Below are positions 19,468 to 29,263 of a stretch of DNA of 64,000 nt, in pieces. The stretch is from positions 1 through 64,000 of the forward strand of contig NZ_JAODNM010000056.1 in assembly GCF_025464955.1 (NCBI RefSeq), given 5' to 3'. The notes beneath the pieces were generated by a model that was not told the DNA's origin, ran no database searches, and saw only the letters and a list, made by a program, of their open reading frames with translations. Origin of the DNA: Amycolatopsis sp. (GTDB lineage Bacteria; Actinomycetota; Actinomycetes; Mycobacteriales; Pseudonocardiaceae). The translations under genes and the position numbers were made by a program. Positions within the stretch are counted from its first letter, which is position 1, and every line of letters starts with the position of its first letter.

Positions 19468-19545
19468 TGAGCCCTCAAGGAGGGCGTGGGAGCGGACGAG
19501 TCGGCGGACGTGACCACGGCTGGCGTGAGCACGTCCGCCGATGAC

Positions 19546-20322
19546 TCAGCCGAAGCGGCCGGAGATGTAGTCTTCGGTCGCTTTTTCGTTGGGGTTGGAG
19601 AAGATCTTCTCCGTGTCGTTCAGTTCGACGAGCCGTCCCGGCTGGCCGACGCCCGCCAGGTTGAAGAACGCGGTCTGGTCGGACACGCGGGCCGCCTGCT
19701 GCATGTTGTGCGTGACGATGACGATGGTGAACTCCTTCTTCAGCTCACCGATCAGGTCCTCGATCGCGAGCGTGGAGATGGGGTCCAGCGCCGAGCACGG
19801 CTCGTCCATCAGCAGCACGTCCGGCTGCACCGCGATCGCGCGGGCGATGCAGAGCCGCTGCTGCTGACCACCGGACAGGCCGCCACCCGGCTTGTTCAGC
19901 CGGTCCTTGACCTCGTTCCAGAGGTTCGCCCCGCGCAGCGCCCGCTCGGCGATCTCGTCGAGCTTGCCCTTGTTCTTGGTACCGGCCAACTTCAGCCCGG
20001 CGACCACGTTGTCCCGAATGGACATCGTCGGGAACGGGTTGGGGCGCTGGAAAACCATGCCGATCGTCCGACGCACCTGTACCGGGTCCACAGTGGACGC
20101 GTAGATGTCCTCGCCGTCGAGCAGCACCTCGCCCTCGACCCGCGCGCCGGGGATCACCTCGTGCATCCGGTTGAGGGTACGGAGAACGGTGGACTTCCCG
20201 CAGCCGGACGGGCCGATGAACGCCGTGACGTTACGCGGCGGCACAGAAAGCGTGACATTGTCCACGGCGTGGAACTTGCCGTAGTAGATGTCCACGTCCT
20301 TGACGTCGATTCGCTTGGCCAT
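19546..20322 (-). CDS. pstB: Phosphate ABC transporter ATPase PstB
   Basis: Nucleotide-binding subunit of the high-affinity phosphate importer. 258 residues with Walker [10 protein letters not shown] (about 37-45), the Q-loop VFQRPNPFP, signature LSGGQQQR, Walker [12 protein letters not shown] and the H-loop [13 protein letters not shown]. The C-terminus [10 protein letters not shown] is typical of PstB. It is the last gene of the minus-strand pstSCAB operon, four bases after pstA. Confidence 0.97.
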   Translation of the reverse strand: MAKRIDVKDVDIYYGKFHAVDNVTLSVPPRNVTAFIGPSGCGKSTVLRTLNRMHEVIPGARVEGEVLLDGEDIYASTVDPVQVRRTIGMVFQRPNPFPTMSIRDNVVAGLKLAGTKNKGKLDEIAERALRGANLWNEVKDRLNKPGGGLSGGQQQRLCIARAIAVQPDVLLMDEPCSALDPISTLAIEDLIGELKKEFTIVIVTHNMQQAARVSDQTAFFNLAGVGQPGRLVELNDTEKIFSNPNEKATEDYISGRFG

Positions 20323-20326
20323 GAGC

Positions 20327-21244
20327 TCACTTCTTCTTCGGGGCGACCAGGCGGGAGACCACCGTGGCGATGAGGTTGATCAGGGCAATCAGGATCACCA
20401 GGGTCAGCGCCGCACCCCAGATCCGGTCGAACCCGACGCTGCCGGGTGTCATGGTGTTGCTTACGCGTTCGTTGTTGATCAGCAGTGGCAGCGAAGCCTG
20501 ACCGCCGCTGAAGATGTCCCAGTGCACATAGGCGGAGTAGCCGACGAGCACCAGCAGCGGCGCCGTCTCACCCATGACGCGGGCCAGCGCCATCATCACG
20601 CCGCCGATGATGCCGGACAGCGCGGTGGGCAGCACGATCTTGACGATGGTCTTCCACTTGGGCACGCCCAGCGCGTACGAGGCCTCGCGCAGATCGTCCG
20701 GGACGATCCGCAGCATCTCCTCCGAGGAGCGCACGACCACCGGAATCATCAGCAGCACCAACGCGAGCGACACCGCGAACCCGCTGCGCGGCAGGCCGAG
20801 CGTGGTGATCCAGAGCGCGTAGATGAACAACGCGGCCACAATGGACGGCACCCCGGACAGGATGTCGACCATGAACGTGGTGATCCGCGCCAGCCGCGTG
20901 CCCCGGCCGTACTCGACCAGGTAGATCGCGACCAGAATGCCGAGCGGAACCGCGATGATCGCGCACACCAGGCCCTGCAGCAGGGTGCCGATGATGGCGT
21001 GCAGAACGCCGCCGCCGACCTCATCCGAGAGCACAGTGGACAGATCCTGGGTCCACCAGTTGGTGAACGGGATCCGCTTGATGCCGTTGGCGATCACCGT
21101 GTACAGCACCCACACCAGCGGGATCACGGCGATCAGGAACGAACCCCACACCAGCACCGTGGCGAAGGCGTTCTTGGCCTTGCGGGCCGCCGAAACCTGC
21201 TGGAAGGCAGGGGCCGTGGCCGGGCTTTCGAGCGCGGTACTCAC
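20327..21244 (-). CDS. pstA: Phosphate ABC transporter permease PstA
   Basis: Inner-membrane permease of the Pst importer. 305 residues from GTG 21244, chosen because a GGGGGA ribosome site overlapping the end of pstC precedes it; the frame is open further upstream. It has six hydrophobic segments and the permease EAA-type loop [23 protein letters not shown]. The C-terminal [10 protein letters not shown] faces the cytoplasm. There is a 4-base gap to pstC and to pstB, so the three are one transcription unit. Confidence 0.96.
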   Translation of the reverse strand: MSTALESPATAPAFQQVSAARKAKNAFATVLVWGSFLIAVIPLVWVLYTVIANGIKRIPFTNWWTQDLSTVLSDEVGGGVLHAIIGTLLQGLVCAIIAVPLGILVAIYLVEYGRGTRLARITTFMVDILSGVPSIVAALFIYALWITTLGLPRSGFAVSLALVLLMIPVVVRSSEEMLRIVPDDLREASYALGVPKWKTIVKIVLPTALSGIIGGVMMALARVMGETAPLLVLVGYSAYVHWDIFSGGQASLPLLINNERVSNTMTPGSVGFDRIWGAALTLVILIALINLIATVVSRLVAPKKK

Positions 21245-21248
21245 TGTG

Positions 21249-22313
21249 TCAGTCCCCCTTCTTCTCGCCGACGATGGCACGGGCCGCGAAGTTGACCACG
21301 AACGTCAGCAGGAACAGCACCAGACCGGCGGCGATGTAGGCGCCCGCCGAAGTGGCGTTGTTGAACTCGCTGTAGTTCGCCGCGATTTTCGAGGCGAACG
21401 TCGCGCCGCCGTCGAAGATGCTCCAGTCGAAGTTCCGGCCCTGCGGGATGAGCAGGATGACCGCCAACGCGATGGTCTCACCGAGTGCGCGGCCGAGGCC
21501 GAGCATCGACGCTCCGATGTAACCGGCCTTGCCGAACGGCAGGACGGTCGTCCGGATGACTTCCCAGCGGGTGGCGCCGAGCGCGAGCGCCGCCTCGACG
21601 TGCGGGGTCGGCGTGCGCTCGAACACCTCCTTGGTCAGCGAGGTGATGATCGGCAGCAGCATCACGGCGAGCACGATGCCCGCGGTGAAGATCGTGCCGC
21701 GGACGCTCGGCGCGACGTTGCCGGGAGCCAGCAGCGGGAACCACGAGAACGTCGAGTTGATCCACTGGGAGAACGGCTCGATCGCCGGCGCCAGCACGAG
21801 GATGCCCCACAGGCCGAAAATGATCGACGGGACCGCGGCCAGCAGGTCGATGACGTACGCGAACGCCCGCGCGAGCTTCTTGGGCGCGTACTGGGTGAGG
21901 AACAGCGCGATGCCGAGCGAGACCGGCATCGCGAGCACCAGTGCCACCAACGAGGTGGTCACGGTGACCTCGAGCAGGTCGAGGATGCCGAAGCTGAGGT
22001 TGGTCGGGTCGCCGGTCGACCAGGCCCGCGAGGTCAGGAAGCCGACCTTGTCCGCCTTCAGCGCCGGGATCGCCTGCACCAGCAGGAAGATGCCGATCAG
22101 CGCGATGAGAGCGACGACGAAGATGCCGGCTCCGGTCGTCAGGTTCTTGAAGATGCGGTCGCCGGGCCGTACCTTCGCGGTCTTTTTTCCGGGCTGGGGC
22201 TTGGGGGGCGCCGGCGCCGCGGATAACTCGGAAATCTTGTCCTCCGGGGAAGCGTTGGCTGGGGTACGCGCGAGGCCTACCGCGCGGTCGGGACTTCGGT
22301 GGTTATCGCTCAT
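21249..22313 (-). CDS. pstC: Phosphate ABC transporter permease PstC
   Basis: Second permease of the Pst importer, 354 residues. A hydrophilic, Pro/Lys-rich N-terminal cytoplasmic extension (about 60 residues) precedes TM1 (TTGAGIFVVALIALIGIFLL). The EAA loop is VEAALALGATRWEVIRTTVLP. It is separated from pstS by 137 bases containing a strong hairpin, so part of the transcription from the pstS promoter probably stops before it. Confidence 0.96.
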   Translation of the reverse strand: MSDNHRSPDRAVGLARTPANASPEDKISELSAAPAPPKPQPGKKTAKVRPGDRIFKNLTTGAGIFVVALIALIGIFLLVQAIPALKADKVGFLTSRAWSTGDPTNLSFGILDLLEVTVTTSLVALVLAMPVSLGIALFLTQYAPKKLARAFAYVIDLLAAVPSIIFGLWGILVLAPAIEPFSQWINSTFSWFPLLAPGNVAPSVRGTIFTAGIVLAVMLLPIITSLTKEVFERTPTPHVEAALALGATRWEVIRTTVLPFGKAGYIGASMLGLGRALGETIALAVILLIPQGRNFDWSIFDGGATFASKIAANYSEFNNATSAGAYIAAGLVLFLLTFVVNFAARAIVGEKKGD

Positions 22314-22367
22314 CGTAGAAGCCCTGACCCACTTTCGCGGCGTCGAGAAGGTCTGCTTGCCGACGAC

Positions 22368-22398
22368 GAACGCCCACCGGGGTCGCCGGTGGGCGTTC
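22368..22398. terminator. Hairpin between pstS and pstC
   Basis: A perfect 13-base stem (GAACGCCCACCGG and its complement) with a 5-base loop, inside an operon on the minus strand. It has no long U-run. The likely role is partial termination or 3'-end stabilisation that keeps the periplasmic binding protein more abundant than the permeases. Confidence 0.7.
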
Positions 22399-22450
22399 GC
22401 GCCGAAGATGACTCGCTCATCGACTCTTTCTGTCCAGCTTGGCTAGTCGC

Positions 22451-23584
22451 TTACGCGATGGCCTTGATGGCGGTGAGGACCTTCGCCTGGAGGGCGTCCG
22501 GAAGCGGGACGTAGCCCTTGGCGGACAGCGGCTGCTGGCCGTCGGTGGCGGCGACGGTCAGGAACGCCTTGACGGCCTTCGAGACGCTGGCGTCGGAGTA
22601 CTTGGAGCACACGATCTCGTATGTGGTCAGCAGCAGCGGGTACGCACCCGGGACGTTGCTGGCGTAGATGCCGTTGAGGTCGAGCGCGAGGTCGTTGCTG
22701 CCCGCGTTGAGGAACTTGGCCGCGTCGAGGGACTTGCCCACGTTCGCCGCGCTCAGCTCGACGCCGCCGGAGCCGCTGTCGATCAGGGCCGGGGTGATGC
22801 CGTCGGTGGCGAAGGCGCCCTCGACGTAGCTGATGGCACCGTCGGCGGCCTTGACCGCCGTCGCGACGCCGTTCGAGCCGGCCGCACCGTTACCGACGCC
22901 GCCCTTGAAGGCCTTGCCGGCGCCCTGGGTCCACACGCCCTTGGCGGCGGCGGTCAGGTACTTCTGGAAGTTGTCCGTGGTGCCGGACTCGTCCGAGCGG
23001 GAGATGACCTGGATCGGCTTGTCCGGGAAGGTGAAGCTCTCATTGCCCTTGACCGCCTTGATGGCCGGGTCGTTCCAGTTCTTGATGCCGCCGTTGAAGA
23101 TCTTGGCGACGACCTGCGGGGTCAGCACCAGCTTGTCGACACCGGAGAGCTTGTAACCGACGGCGACGGGGCCGACGACCATCGGGATGTCCCAGGCCGG
23201 GCTGGCGCAGCGCTTCGCCGCGGCGGCCACGTCGGCACCGCTGAGCGGCGAGTCCGAGCCACCGAAGTCGACCTGGTTGGCGTTGAACTGCTTGACGCCC
23301 GCGCCGGATCCGGTCGGGTTGTAGTTGACCTGCTGGCCCTGGCACTTCTGGCTGTACTTCAGCACGAAGATGTCGACCGCGTTCTTCTGCGCGGTCGAGC
23401 CCTCGGCGGACAGTGGGCTCTTGCCGCCGCAGTCCACGGGAGCGGTGGCCGTCGCCGCGGGCGCGGCACCGGACGTGTTCGCCGCGGGGGTGTTGCTCGC
23501 TGCCGGGTCGGAACCACAGGCGGCAAGCACGAGGGCGGCGCTCGCCACGATGCCAACCGCGCCCAGGGGCCGCATGATCTTCAC
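22451..23584 (-). CDS. pstS: Phosphate-binding lipoprotein PstS
   Basis: Extracytoplasmic phosphate receptor of the Pst importer. 377 residues from GTG 23584, chosen by a GGAGGA ribosome site six bases upstream. Signal peptide with lipobox LAAC (Cys about 23) and a Ala/Thr-rich spacer. Phosphate-binding segments are visible: SAEGSTAQKNA, GGSDSPLSGAD and SRSDESGTTDNFQKYL. A PHO box lies about 100 bases upstream. It is the first gene of the pst operon. Confidence 0.97.
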   Translation of the reverse strand: MKIMRPLGAVGIVASAALVLAACGSDPAASNTPAANTSGAAPAATATAPVDCGGKSPLSAEGSTAQKNAVDIFVLKYSQKCQGQQVNYNPTGSGAGVKQFNANQVDFGGSDSPLSGADVAAAAKRCASPAWDIPMVVGPVAVGYKLSGVDKLVLTPQVVAKIFNGGIKNWNDPAIKAVKGNESFTFPDKPIQVISRSDESGTTDNFQKYLTAAAKGVWTQGAGKAFKGGVGNGAAGSNGVATAVKAADGAISYVEGAFATDGITPALIDSGSGGVELSAANVGKSLDAAKFLNAGSNDLALDLNGIYASNVPGAYPLLLTTYEIVCSKYSDASVSKAVKAFLTVAATDGQQPLSAKGYVPLPDALQAKVLTAIKAIA

Positions 23585-23682
23585 TGCATTTCCTCCAGCT
23601 GGAGAGTTCAAGGGTCTCGCGGACGACTCGCCGCTTCGGATCCGGACATTAGGCAGCCACCATGGACGCTCGGCCCTGTGCA

Positions 23683-23700
23683 GGTGAACGGAGAATGAAC
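23683..23700 (-). promoter_or_regulatory. PHO box upstream of pstS
   Basis: On the minus strand GTTCATT and GTTCACC are repeated with an 11-base period. This is the same pattern as upstream of phoU and marks PhoP control of the pst operon. Confidence 0.75.
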
Positions 23701-23815
23701 AAGGCCCCGGGTGTGAGCAGGACTACTGGTTCGAGAGACTCCTGTGTCCTGCCCGTGACCTGCGTGTATGCCGTGCGTGACGGGGTGCCGACTGGGCGTT
23801 AACCAGAAACGTGAG

Positions 23816-24724
23816 TCAGCGGGCGTACTGGACGTCGACCGCGTAACGAGTGAATCCGAGCCTTTCGTAGAGGGCCAACGCGGCGGTGTTGTCGCCCTCG
23901 ACGTACAGGATCACCTGGCCGACACCCTGCCCGCGGAGGTACCGCAACCCGGCCAGGGTGAGCGCGCGACCGAGGCCGCCACCCTGCGCGCCCGGATCGA
24001 CACCGACGACGTAGACCTCGCCCACCCGTCGCCCACCACCACCCTCGTTCGGATCGGCCGGGTGGACCTTCGTCCAATGGAAGCCGACGACCTTGTCGGA
24101 AGCGTCGACGGCGACGAAAAAGCCCTGCGGGTCGAACCACGCTTCGGCCTCTTCGGCGCGAAGCTCGTCGACAGTGAGGCTGCCCTGCTCGGGGTGCCAG
24201 TCGAAGGCGCGCGCGTTGACGTCGATGACGGCCTGCTCGTCCTGTCCCGGCACGAACGTCCGCAGGGTGATGCCGGCGCGGGGAACCGGCTCCGGCCACA
24301 GTGAGCCATCGGTGGCCTCAGCGTGCAGCACGAGGAGCTCGCGGGCCCGGGTGAGCCCGGAGTGCTCGGCGATGCGCGCGGCGGCGGGGTGGTCGCCGTG
24401 GGCCCACACACGCAGCTTGTCCGGCTCGGCCGCGGCTTTGACGACAAGCGACTCGACCATGGCCGTGCCGTGACCCTGACGACGGTGCGCCGGATGCACG
24501 AACAGCTCGCCGACCTGACGGCCGAACGAGTCGCCGCCGGTGTCGAGGTGGGCATACCCGACGAGCTCGCCGTCGACGTCGGCGAGCAGGTGGGGGCCAC
24601 CGCGGAACTCCGACGGCAACGGGCCGTCGACGTCGACCTCAGGACGTCCGTCGGCCTCGCGCACCGCGAGCAGCAGCTCGCGGACTCGGCGCTCGTCACC
24701 GGAGGTCAGCTCGTCGATCCACAT
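23816..24724 (-). CDS. mshD: Mycothiol synthase MshD
   Basis: Last step of mycothiol biosynthesis: acetylates Cys-GlcN-Ins with acetyl-CoA. 302 residues made of two GNAT domains. The N-terminal half carries VGELFVHPAHRRQGHGTAMVE, and the C-terminal half carries VGEVYVVGVDPGAQGGGLGRAL, the active acetyl-CoA-binding motif. The ending YERLGFTRYAVDVQY is typical. Mycothiol is the actinomycete substitute for glutathione, which agrees with the organism assignment. It is downstream of glnR on the same strand, but a long hairpin separates them. Confidence 0.96.
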   Translation of the reverse strand: MWIDELTSGDERRVRELLLAVREADGRPEVDVDGPLPSEFRGGPHLLADVDGELVGYAHLDTGGDSFGRQVGELFVHPAHRRQGHGTAMVESLVVKAAAEPDKLRVWAHGDHPAAARIAEHSGLTRARELLVLHAEATDGSLWPEPVPRAGITLRTFVPGQDEQAVIDVNARAFDWHPEQGSLTVDELRAEEAEAWFDPQGFFVAVDASDKVVGFHWTKVHPADPNEGGGGRRVGEVYVVGVDPGAQGGGLGRALTLAGLRYLRGQGVGQVILYVEGDNTAALALYERLGFTRYAVDVQYAR

Positions 24725-24755
24725 GATCCCAACCTACCTGCGCGGCCCGGCACAG

Positions 24756-24804
24756 ACTCGTGAGCGTTCCGGCCGCTTCTAACCCGGCCGGAACACTCAC
24801 GAGT
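24756..24804. terminator. Long hairpin between glnR and mshD
   Basis: A stem of about 20 bases with one mismatch and a 9-base loop. The arms are ACTCGTGAGCGTTCCGGCCG and CGGCCGGAAC-A-CTCACGAGT. It immediately follows the glnR stop codon on the minus strand and should end the glnR transcript before mshD. Confidence 0.75.
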
Positions 24805-24816
24805 CCTGGCCCGGCG

Positions 24817-26638
<1,822 letters not shown>

Positions 26639-26644
26639 CGGACA

Positions 26645-27109
26645 TTGGTCGGGTTGTGGGTAGTAGTCGGGGTACTGGTCGTCGGGCTCGTCTTCGGTGT
26701 AGTCTCGCGTGCCCGTAACGGCCGGGTCCGCGTGACCGCCGACAAGCCTGGACACTCGCTTCCCGAGCCGGTCAGCGCGCTGCTCGACCAGGCCGCCGAC
26801 GTCACGCTGGTCCAGATCTCGACCACGTTCTGCGCGCCCTGCCGCCACGCCAAGGCCGTGCTCACGGCGCTGGCCGACAAGACGGACGGCCTGCGGCACG
26901 TCGAGCTGGACGTCACCGAGCAGCCCGAAGTGGCACAGTCCCTGGGCATCCTGCGGACGCCGACCACGCTCGCGCTGACCGGTGACGGCCGCGAGTTGCT
27001 GCGTATCGGCGGCGTGCCGAAGGGCACCGCGCTACTCGACGCGCTGCGGCCGCATCTACCCCAATTCGCCGCCGCACTCCCGGATCCTGGGAATCGTCCC
27101 AAGGAATGA
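26645..27109 (+). CDS. Membrane-anchored thioredoxin-like protein
   Basis: 154 residues. An N-terminal helix (VGLWVVVGVLVVGLVFGVVS) holds a thioredoxin-fold domain with the redox motif CAPC (Cys63 and Cys66) and the cis-Pro segment LRTPTTLAL. The extra residue before the motif (TTFCAPCRHAK) matches the ThiX/Rv0816c type. The start is TTG at 26645, six bases after lmeA, so the two are co-transcribed. A disulfide-handling role in the cell envelope, or a partner for the downstream sulfurtransferase, is plausible. Confidence 0.85.
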   Translation: MVGLWVVVGVLVVGLVFGVVSRARNGRVRVTADKPGHSLPEPVSALLDQAADVTLVQISTTFCAPCRHAKAVLTALADKTDGLRHVELDVTEQPEVAQSLGILRTPTTLALTGDGRELLRIGGVPKGTALLDALRPHLPQFAAALPDPGNRPKE

Positions 27110-27139
27110 ACGTTGTTCCCACTCTGAGAGAGCTCTGAG

Positions 27140-27145
27140 TACTCT
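27140..27145 (+). promoter_or_regulatory. -10 box of a leaderless sulfur-operon transcript
   Basis: TACTCT fits the actinobacterial TANNNT -10. It ends six bases before the GTG of the leader peptide, as expected for a leaderless mRNA. The -35 is weak (TTCCCA or TTGTTC, at long spacing). Confidence 0.45.
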
Positions 27146-27151
27146 CAAGGA

Positions 27152-27250
27152 GTGGACAAGCTGCCGATCACCCTTCTGACGCAGCGCCGCGCAGTCGATC
27201 TGTGCCGCGTGCGCAGCAGTCTGTGTCGGCTTTCACCGGTTCTGCGCTAG
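27152..27250 (+). CDS. Cys-containing leader peptide (attenuator)
   Basis: A 32-residue frame: GTG, then DKLPITLLTQRRAVDLCRV, ending SSLCRLSPVLR. The TQRRAVDLCRV core is typical of actinobacterial leader peptides found upstream of sulfur genes. Two cysteine codons (positions 18 and 25) make translation sensitive to Cys-tRNA supply. The frame ends 79 bases before DUF4395. In Mycobacterium an upstream frame at the same place (before the DUF4395/sulfurtransferase operon) mediates cysteine-responsive attenuation, which I take as the likely role here. Transcription is probably leaderless from TACTCT. Confidence 0.8.
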   Translation: MDKLPITLLTQRRAVDLCRVRSSLCRLSPVLR

Positions 27251-27329
27251 CCGCGCGTCCGCATACTCCGCAGTTGATGCCTTTTGGCGTGCGTTCTCAC
27301 TCACCCGTCCGCCCACCCCAGGAGCTGAC

Positions 27330-27770
27330 ATGTCGGCAGGACCAGCCGTAGATCCCCGAGGTCCGCGCTTTTCGGCCGTCCTCACCACGGTCGTGATCGC
27401 GGTCGTGCTCATCACCGGCTGGTGGCCGCTGCTCGCGATCCAGACGGTGATCTTCGCGCTCGGCGCGTTCGCCGGGCTGAAGTACGCCCCGTACGGCCTG
27501 GTCTACCGCTACGTCGTGGCGCCACGCCTCGCCAAGACGTCCGAACGCGAGGACGCCGCCCCGCTGCGCTTCGCCCAGGCCGTCGGCTTCGTGTTCGCGC
27601 TGGTCGGCACGGTCGGCTATGCCACCGGCCTGACCACGCTGGGCATCGTCGCGACGGCGTTCGCGCTGTTCGCCGCCTTCATCAATGCGGCGTTCAACTT
27701 CTGCCTCGGCTGCGAGATGTACCTGCTCCTCAAGCGCTTCACCCCGACCACGTCGGGTCAAGCGACCTAA
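27330..27770 (+). CDS. DUF4395 membrane protein
   Basis: 146 residues with four hydrophobic segments in two pairs (FSAVLTTVVIAVVLITGWWP to LAIQTVIFALGAFAGL, and AVGFVFALVGTVGYATGL to AFALFAAFINAAFNFCLG). The conserved C-terminal FCLGCEMY holds a Cys pair. The biochemical role is unknown, but DUF4395 is regularly linked to sulfurtransferases and thioredoxins, as here, so handling of reduced sulfur at the membrane is inferred. An AGGAG ribosome site precedes ATG 27330. Confidence 0.9.
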   Translation: MSAGPAVDPRGPRFSAVLTTVVIAVVLITGWWPLLAIQTVIFALGAFAGLKYAPYGLVYRYVVAPRLAKTSEREDAAPLRFAQAVGFVFALVGTVGYATGLTTLGIVATAFALFAAFINAAFNFCLGCEMYLLLKRFTPTTSGQAT

Positions 27771-27843
27771 GAACTCGTCCGCAAGTCCCAGAAGACAGTG
27801 CAGATCCAAAACCCTGTTGATCCAAGAAAGTGAGTGCCGCTCC

Positions 27844-28680
27844 ATGAGCCGTGAAGACGTCCTGGTCACCACCCAGTGGGCCGAGGAGAATCTGGACACC
27901 CCCGGCATCGTGTTCGCCGAGGTCGACGAGGACACCACCGCGTACGACAACGGGCACATCCGCGGCGCGGTGAAGCTCGACTGGCGCAAGGACCTGCAGG
28001 ACGGGGTCCGCCGCGACTTCGTCGACAAGGCCGGTTTCGAGGCCCTGCTGTCCGAGAAGGGCATCGGCAACGACGACCTCGTCGTGCTCTACGGCGGCAA
28101 CAACAACTGGTTCGCGGCGTACGCGTACTGGTACTTCAAGCTCTACGGCCACGAGAAGGTCCAGCTGCTCGATGGCGGCCGCAAGAAGTGGGAGCTCGAC
28201 GGTCGTGAGCTCAACGGCGACGACGTCAAGCGTGAGGCCACCGCGTACACCGCGCGGGAGCAGGACCACTCGATCCGCGCGTTCCGCGACGAGGTCGTCA
28301 AGGCCATCGGCAGCGACAACTTCGTCGACGTCCGCTCGCCCGACGAGTTCTCCGGCAAGCTGCTCGCCCCGGCGCACCTGCCGCAGGAGCAGTCCCAGGT
28401 GCCCGGCCACATCCCCGGCGCGCTGAACGTGCCGTGGGCCAAGGTCGCGAACGAGGACGGCACGTTCAAGACCTCCGACGAGATCAAGGAGATCTACTCG
28501 GAGGCCGGCCTCGACGAAACCAAGGAGACGATCGCGTACTGCCGCATCGGCGAGCGTTCGTCCATCGCGTGGTTCGCGCTGCACGAGCTCCTCGGCCAGA
28601 CCAACGTCAAGAACTACGACGGCTCCTGGACCGAGTACGGCTCCCTCGTGGGCGTCCCCGTCGAACTGGGCGCGAAGTAA
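27844..28680 (+). CDS. sseA: Thiosulfate sulfurtransferase (rhodanese) SseA/CysA2
   Basis: Transfers sulfane sulfur from thiosulfate to thiophilic acceptors such as cyanide or protein thiols. 278 residues of two rhodanese domains; only the second is catalytic, with the loop CRIGERS and Cys233 (same number as I recall for M. tuberculosis CysA2). The inter-domain linker and VDVRSPDEFSGKLLAP are typical. It shares one base with sseC (TAATG) and follows DUF4395 by 73 bases, so the cluster is one operon under the leader peptide. Confidence 0.95.
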   Translation: MSREDVLVTTQWAEENLDTPGIVFAEVDEDTTAYDNGHIRGAVKLDWRKDLQDGVRRDFVDKAGFEALLSEKGIGNDDLVVLYGGNNNWFAAYAYWYFKLYGHEKVQLLDGGRKKWELDGRELNGDDVKREATAYTAREQDHSIRAFRDEVVKAIGSDNFVDVRSPDEFSGKLLAPAHLPQEQSQVPGHIPGALNVPWAKVANEDGTFKTSDEIKEIYSEAGLDETKETIAYCRIGERSSIAWFALHELLGQTNVKNYDGSWTEYGSLVGVPVELGAK

Positions 28681-28988
28681 TGGCCGCCGACGGCTGCGGC
28701 GCTCCCGCACAGTCCGCGACCCCCGCCGACCTCGACACGAACGGCCAGGTCGTCCTGGCCGGCAAGGTGACCGGCACCGACGGTCCGATCGGCGGCGCGT
28801 TCGTCCGCCTGCTGGACTCCGGTGGCGACTTCACCGGCGAGGTCGTCTCCTCACCCGAGGGCGACTTCCGCTTCTACGCCGCGCCGGGTTCGTGGACCGT
28901 GCGCGCACTCCACCGCAGCGGCAACGGCGAAGCCACCGTGACCGCTGCAGGCCCCGGCCTGCACCAGCTGGCCATCGCCGTCGCCTGA
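28680..28988 (+). CDS. sseC: DUF1416 protein SseC
   Basis: 102 residues, a single beta-sandwich-like domain (VVLAGKVTGTDGPIGGAFVRLLD, FRFYAAPGSWTVRALH). Found next to rhodaneses throughout the actinobacteria. The function is not established; a partner of the sulfurtransferase is inferred from the 1-base overlap. The last gene of the leader-DUF4395-sseA-sseC unit. Confidence 0.92.
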   Translation: MAADGCGAPAQSATPADLDTNGQVVLAGKVTGTDGPIGGAFVRLLDSGGDFTGEVVSSPEGDFRFYAAPGSWTVRALHRSGNGEATVTAAGPGLHQLAIAVA

Positions 28989-29001
28989 CGTCTCACAAGT
29001 T

Positions 29002-29053
29002 CCCTCAGGGCCACCCTTATGGCGTTCACCGCCACAAGGGTGGCCCTGAGGGG
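29002..29053. terminator. GGCCACC-family hairpin after sseC
   Basis: A 23-base near-perfect stem beginning CCCTCAGGGCCACCCTT, with the complementary arm ending GGCCCTGAGGG. It lies 14 bases after the sseC stop. Related hairpins occur at 43825-43883 and 45818-45874. Confidence 0.8.
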
Positions 29054-29147
29054 TTCTAGGCGCCGCACTGGCTGCTCGCGGTGACCGTGCTCACGGCCAC
29101 CACCCTGCGGGCCGCCGAGTGAGCGCGTACGGACTATTGTGCTGGGC

Positions 29148-29246
29148 GTGGAGATCCTGTTTACGACGATGCTGATCATCGCCGGTATCGCGATCATGGC
29201 GTTCGCCGTGTACGTCGTTTACCGGCTGTACGCGGACCAGCGCTGA
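29148..29246 (+). CDS. Small single-helix membrane protein, 32 residues
   Basis: GTG start. The peptide begins MEILFTTMLIIAGIAIMAF and ends VVYRLYADQR: one transmembrane helix with a short positively charged C-terminus. It ends 17 bases before the nitrobindin gene on the same strand. A TATTGTG stretch (29135-29141) could be part of a promoter, but a good -10 is not certain. Reading as real rests on clean hydrophobic composition and operon position; the function is unknown. Confidence 0.65.
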   Translation: MEILFTTMLIIAGIAIMAFAVYVVYRLYADQR

Positions 29247-29263
29247 GTCGAGCGAAGAACCCG

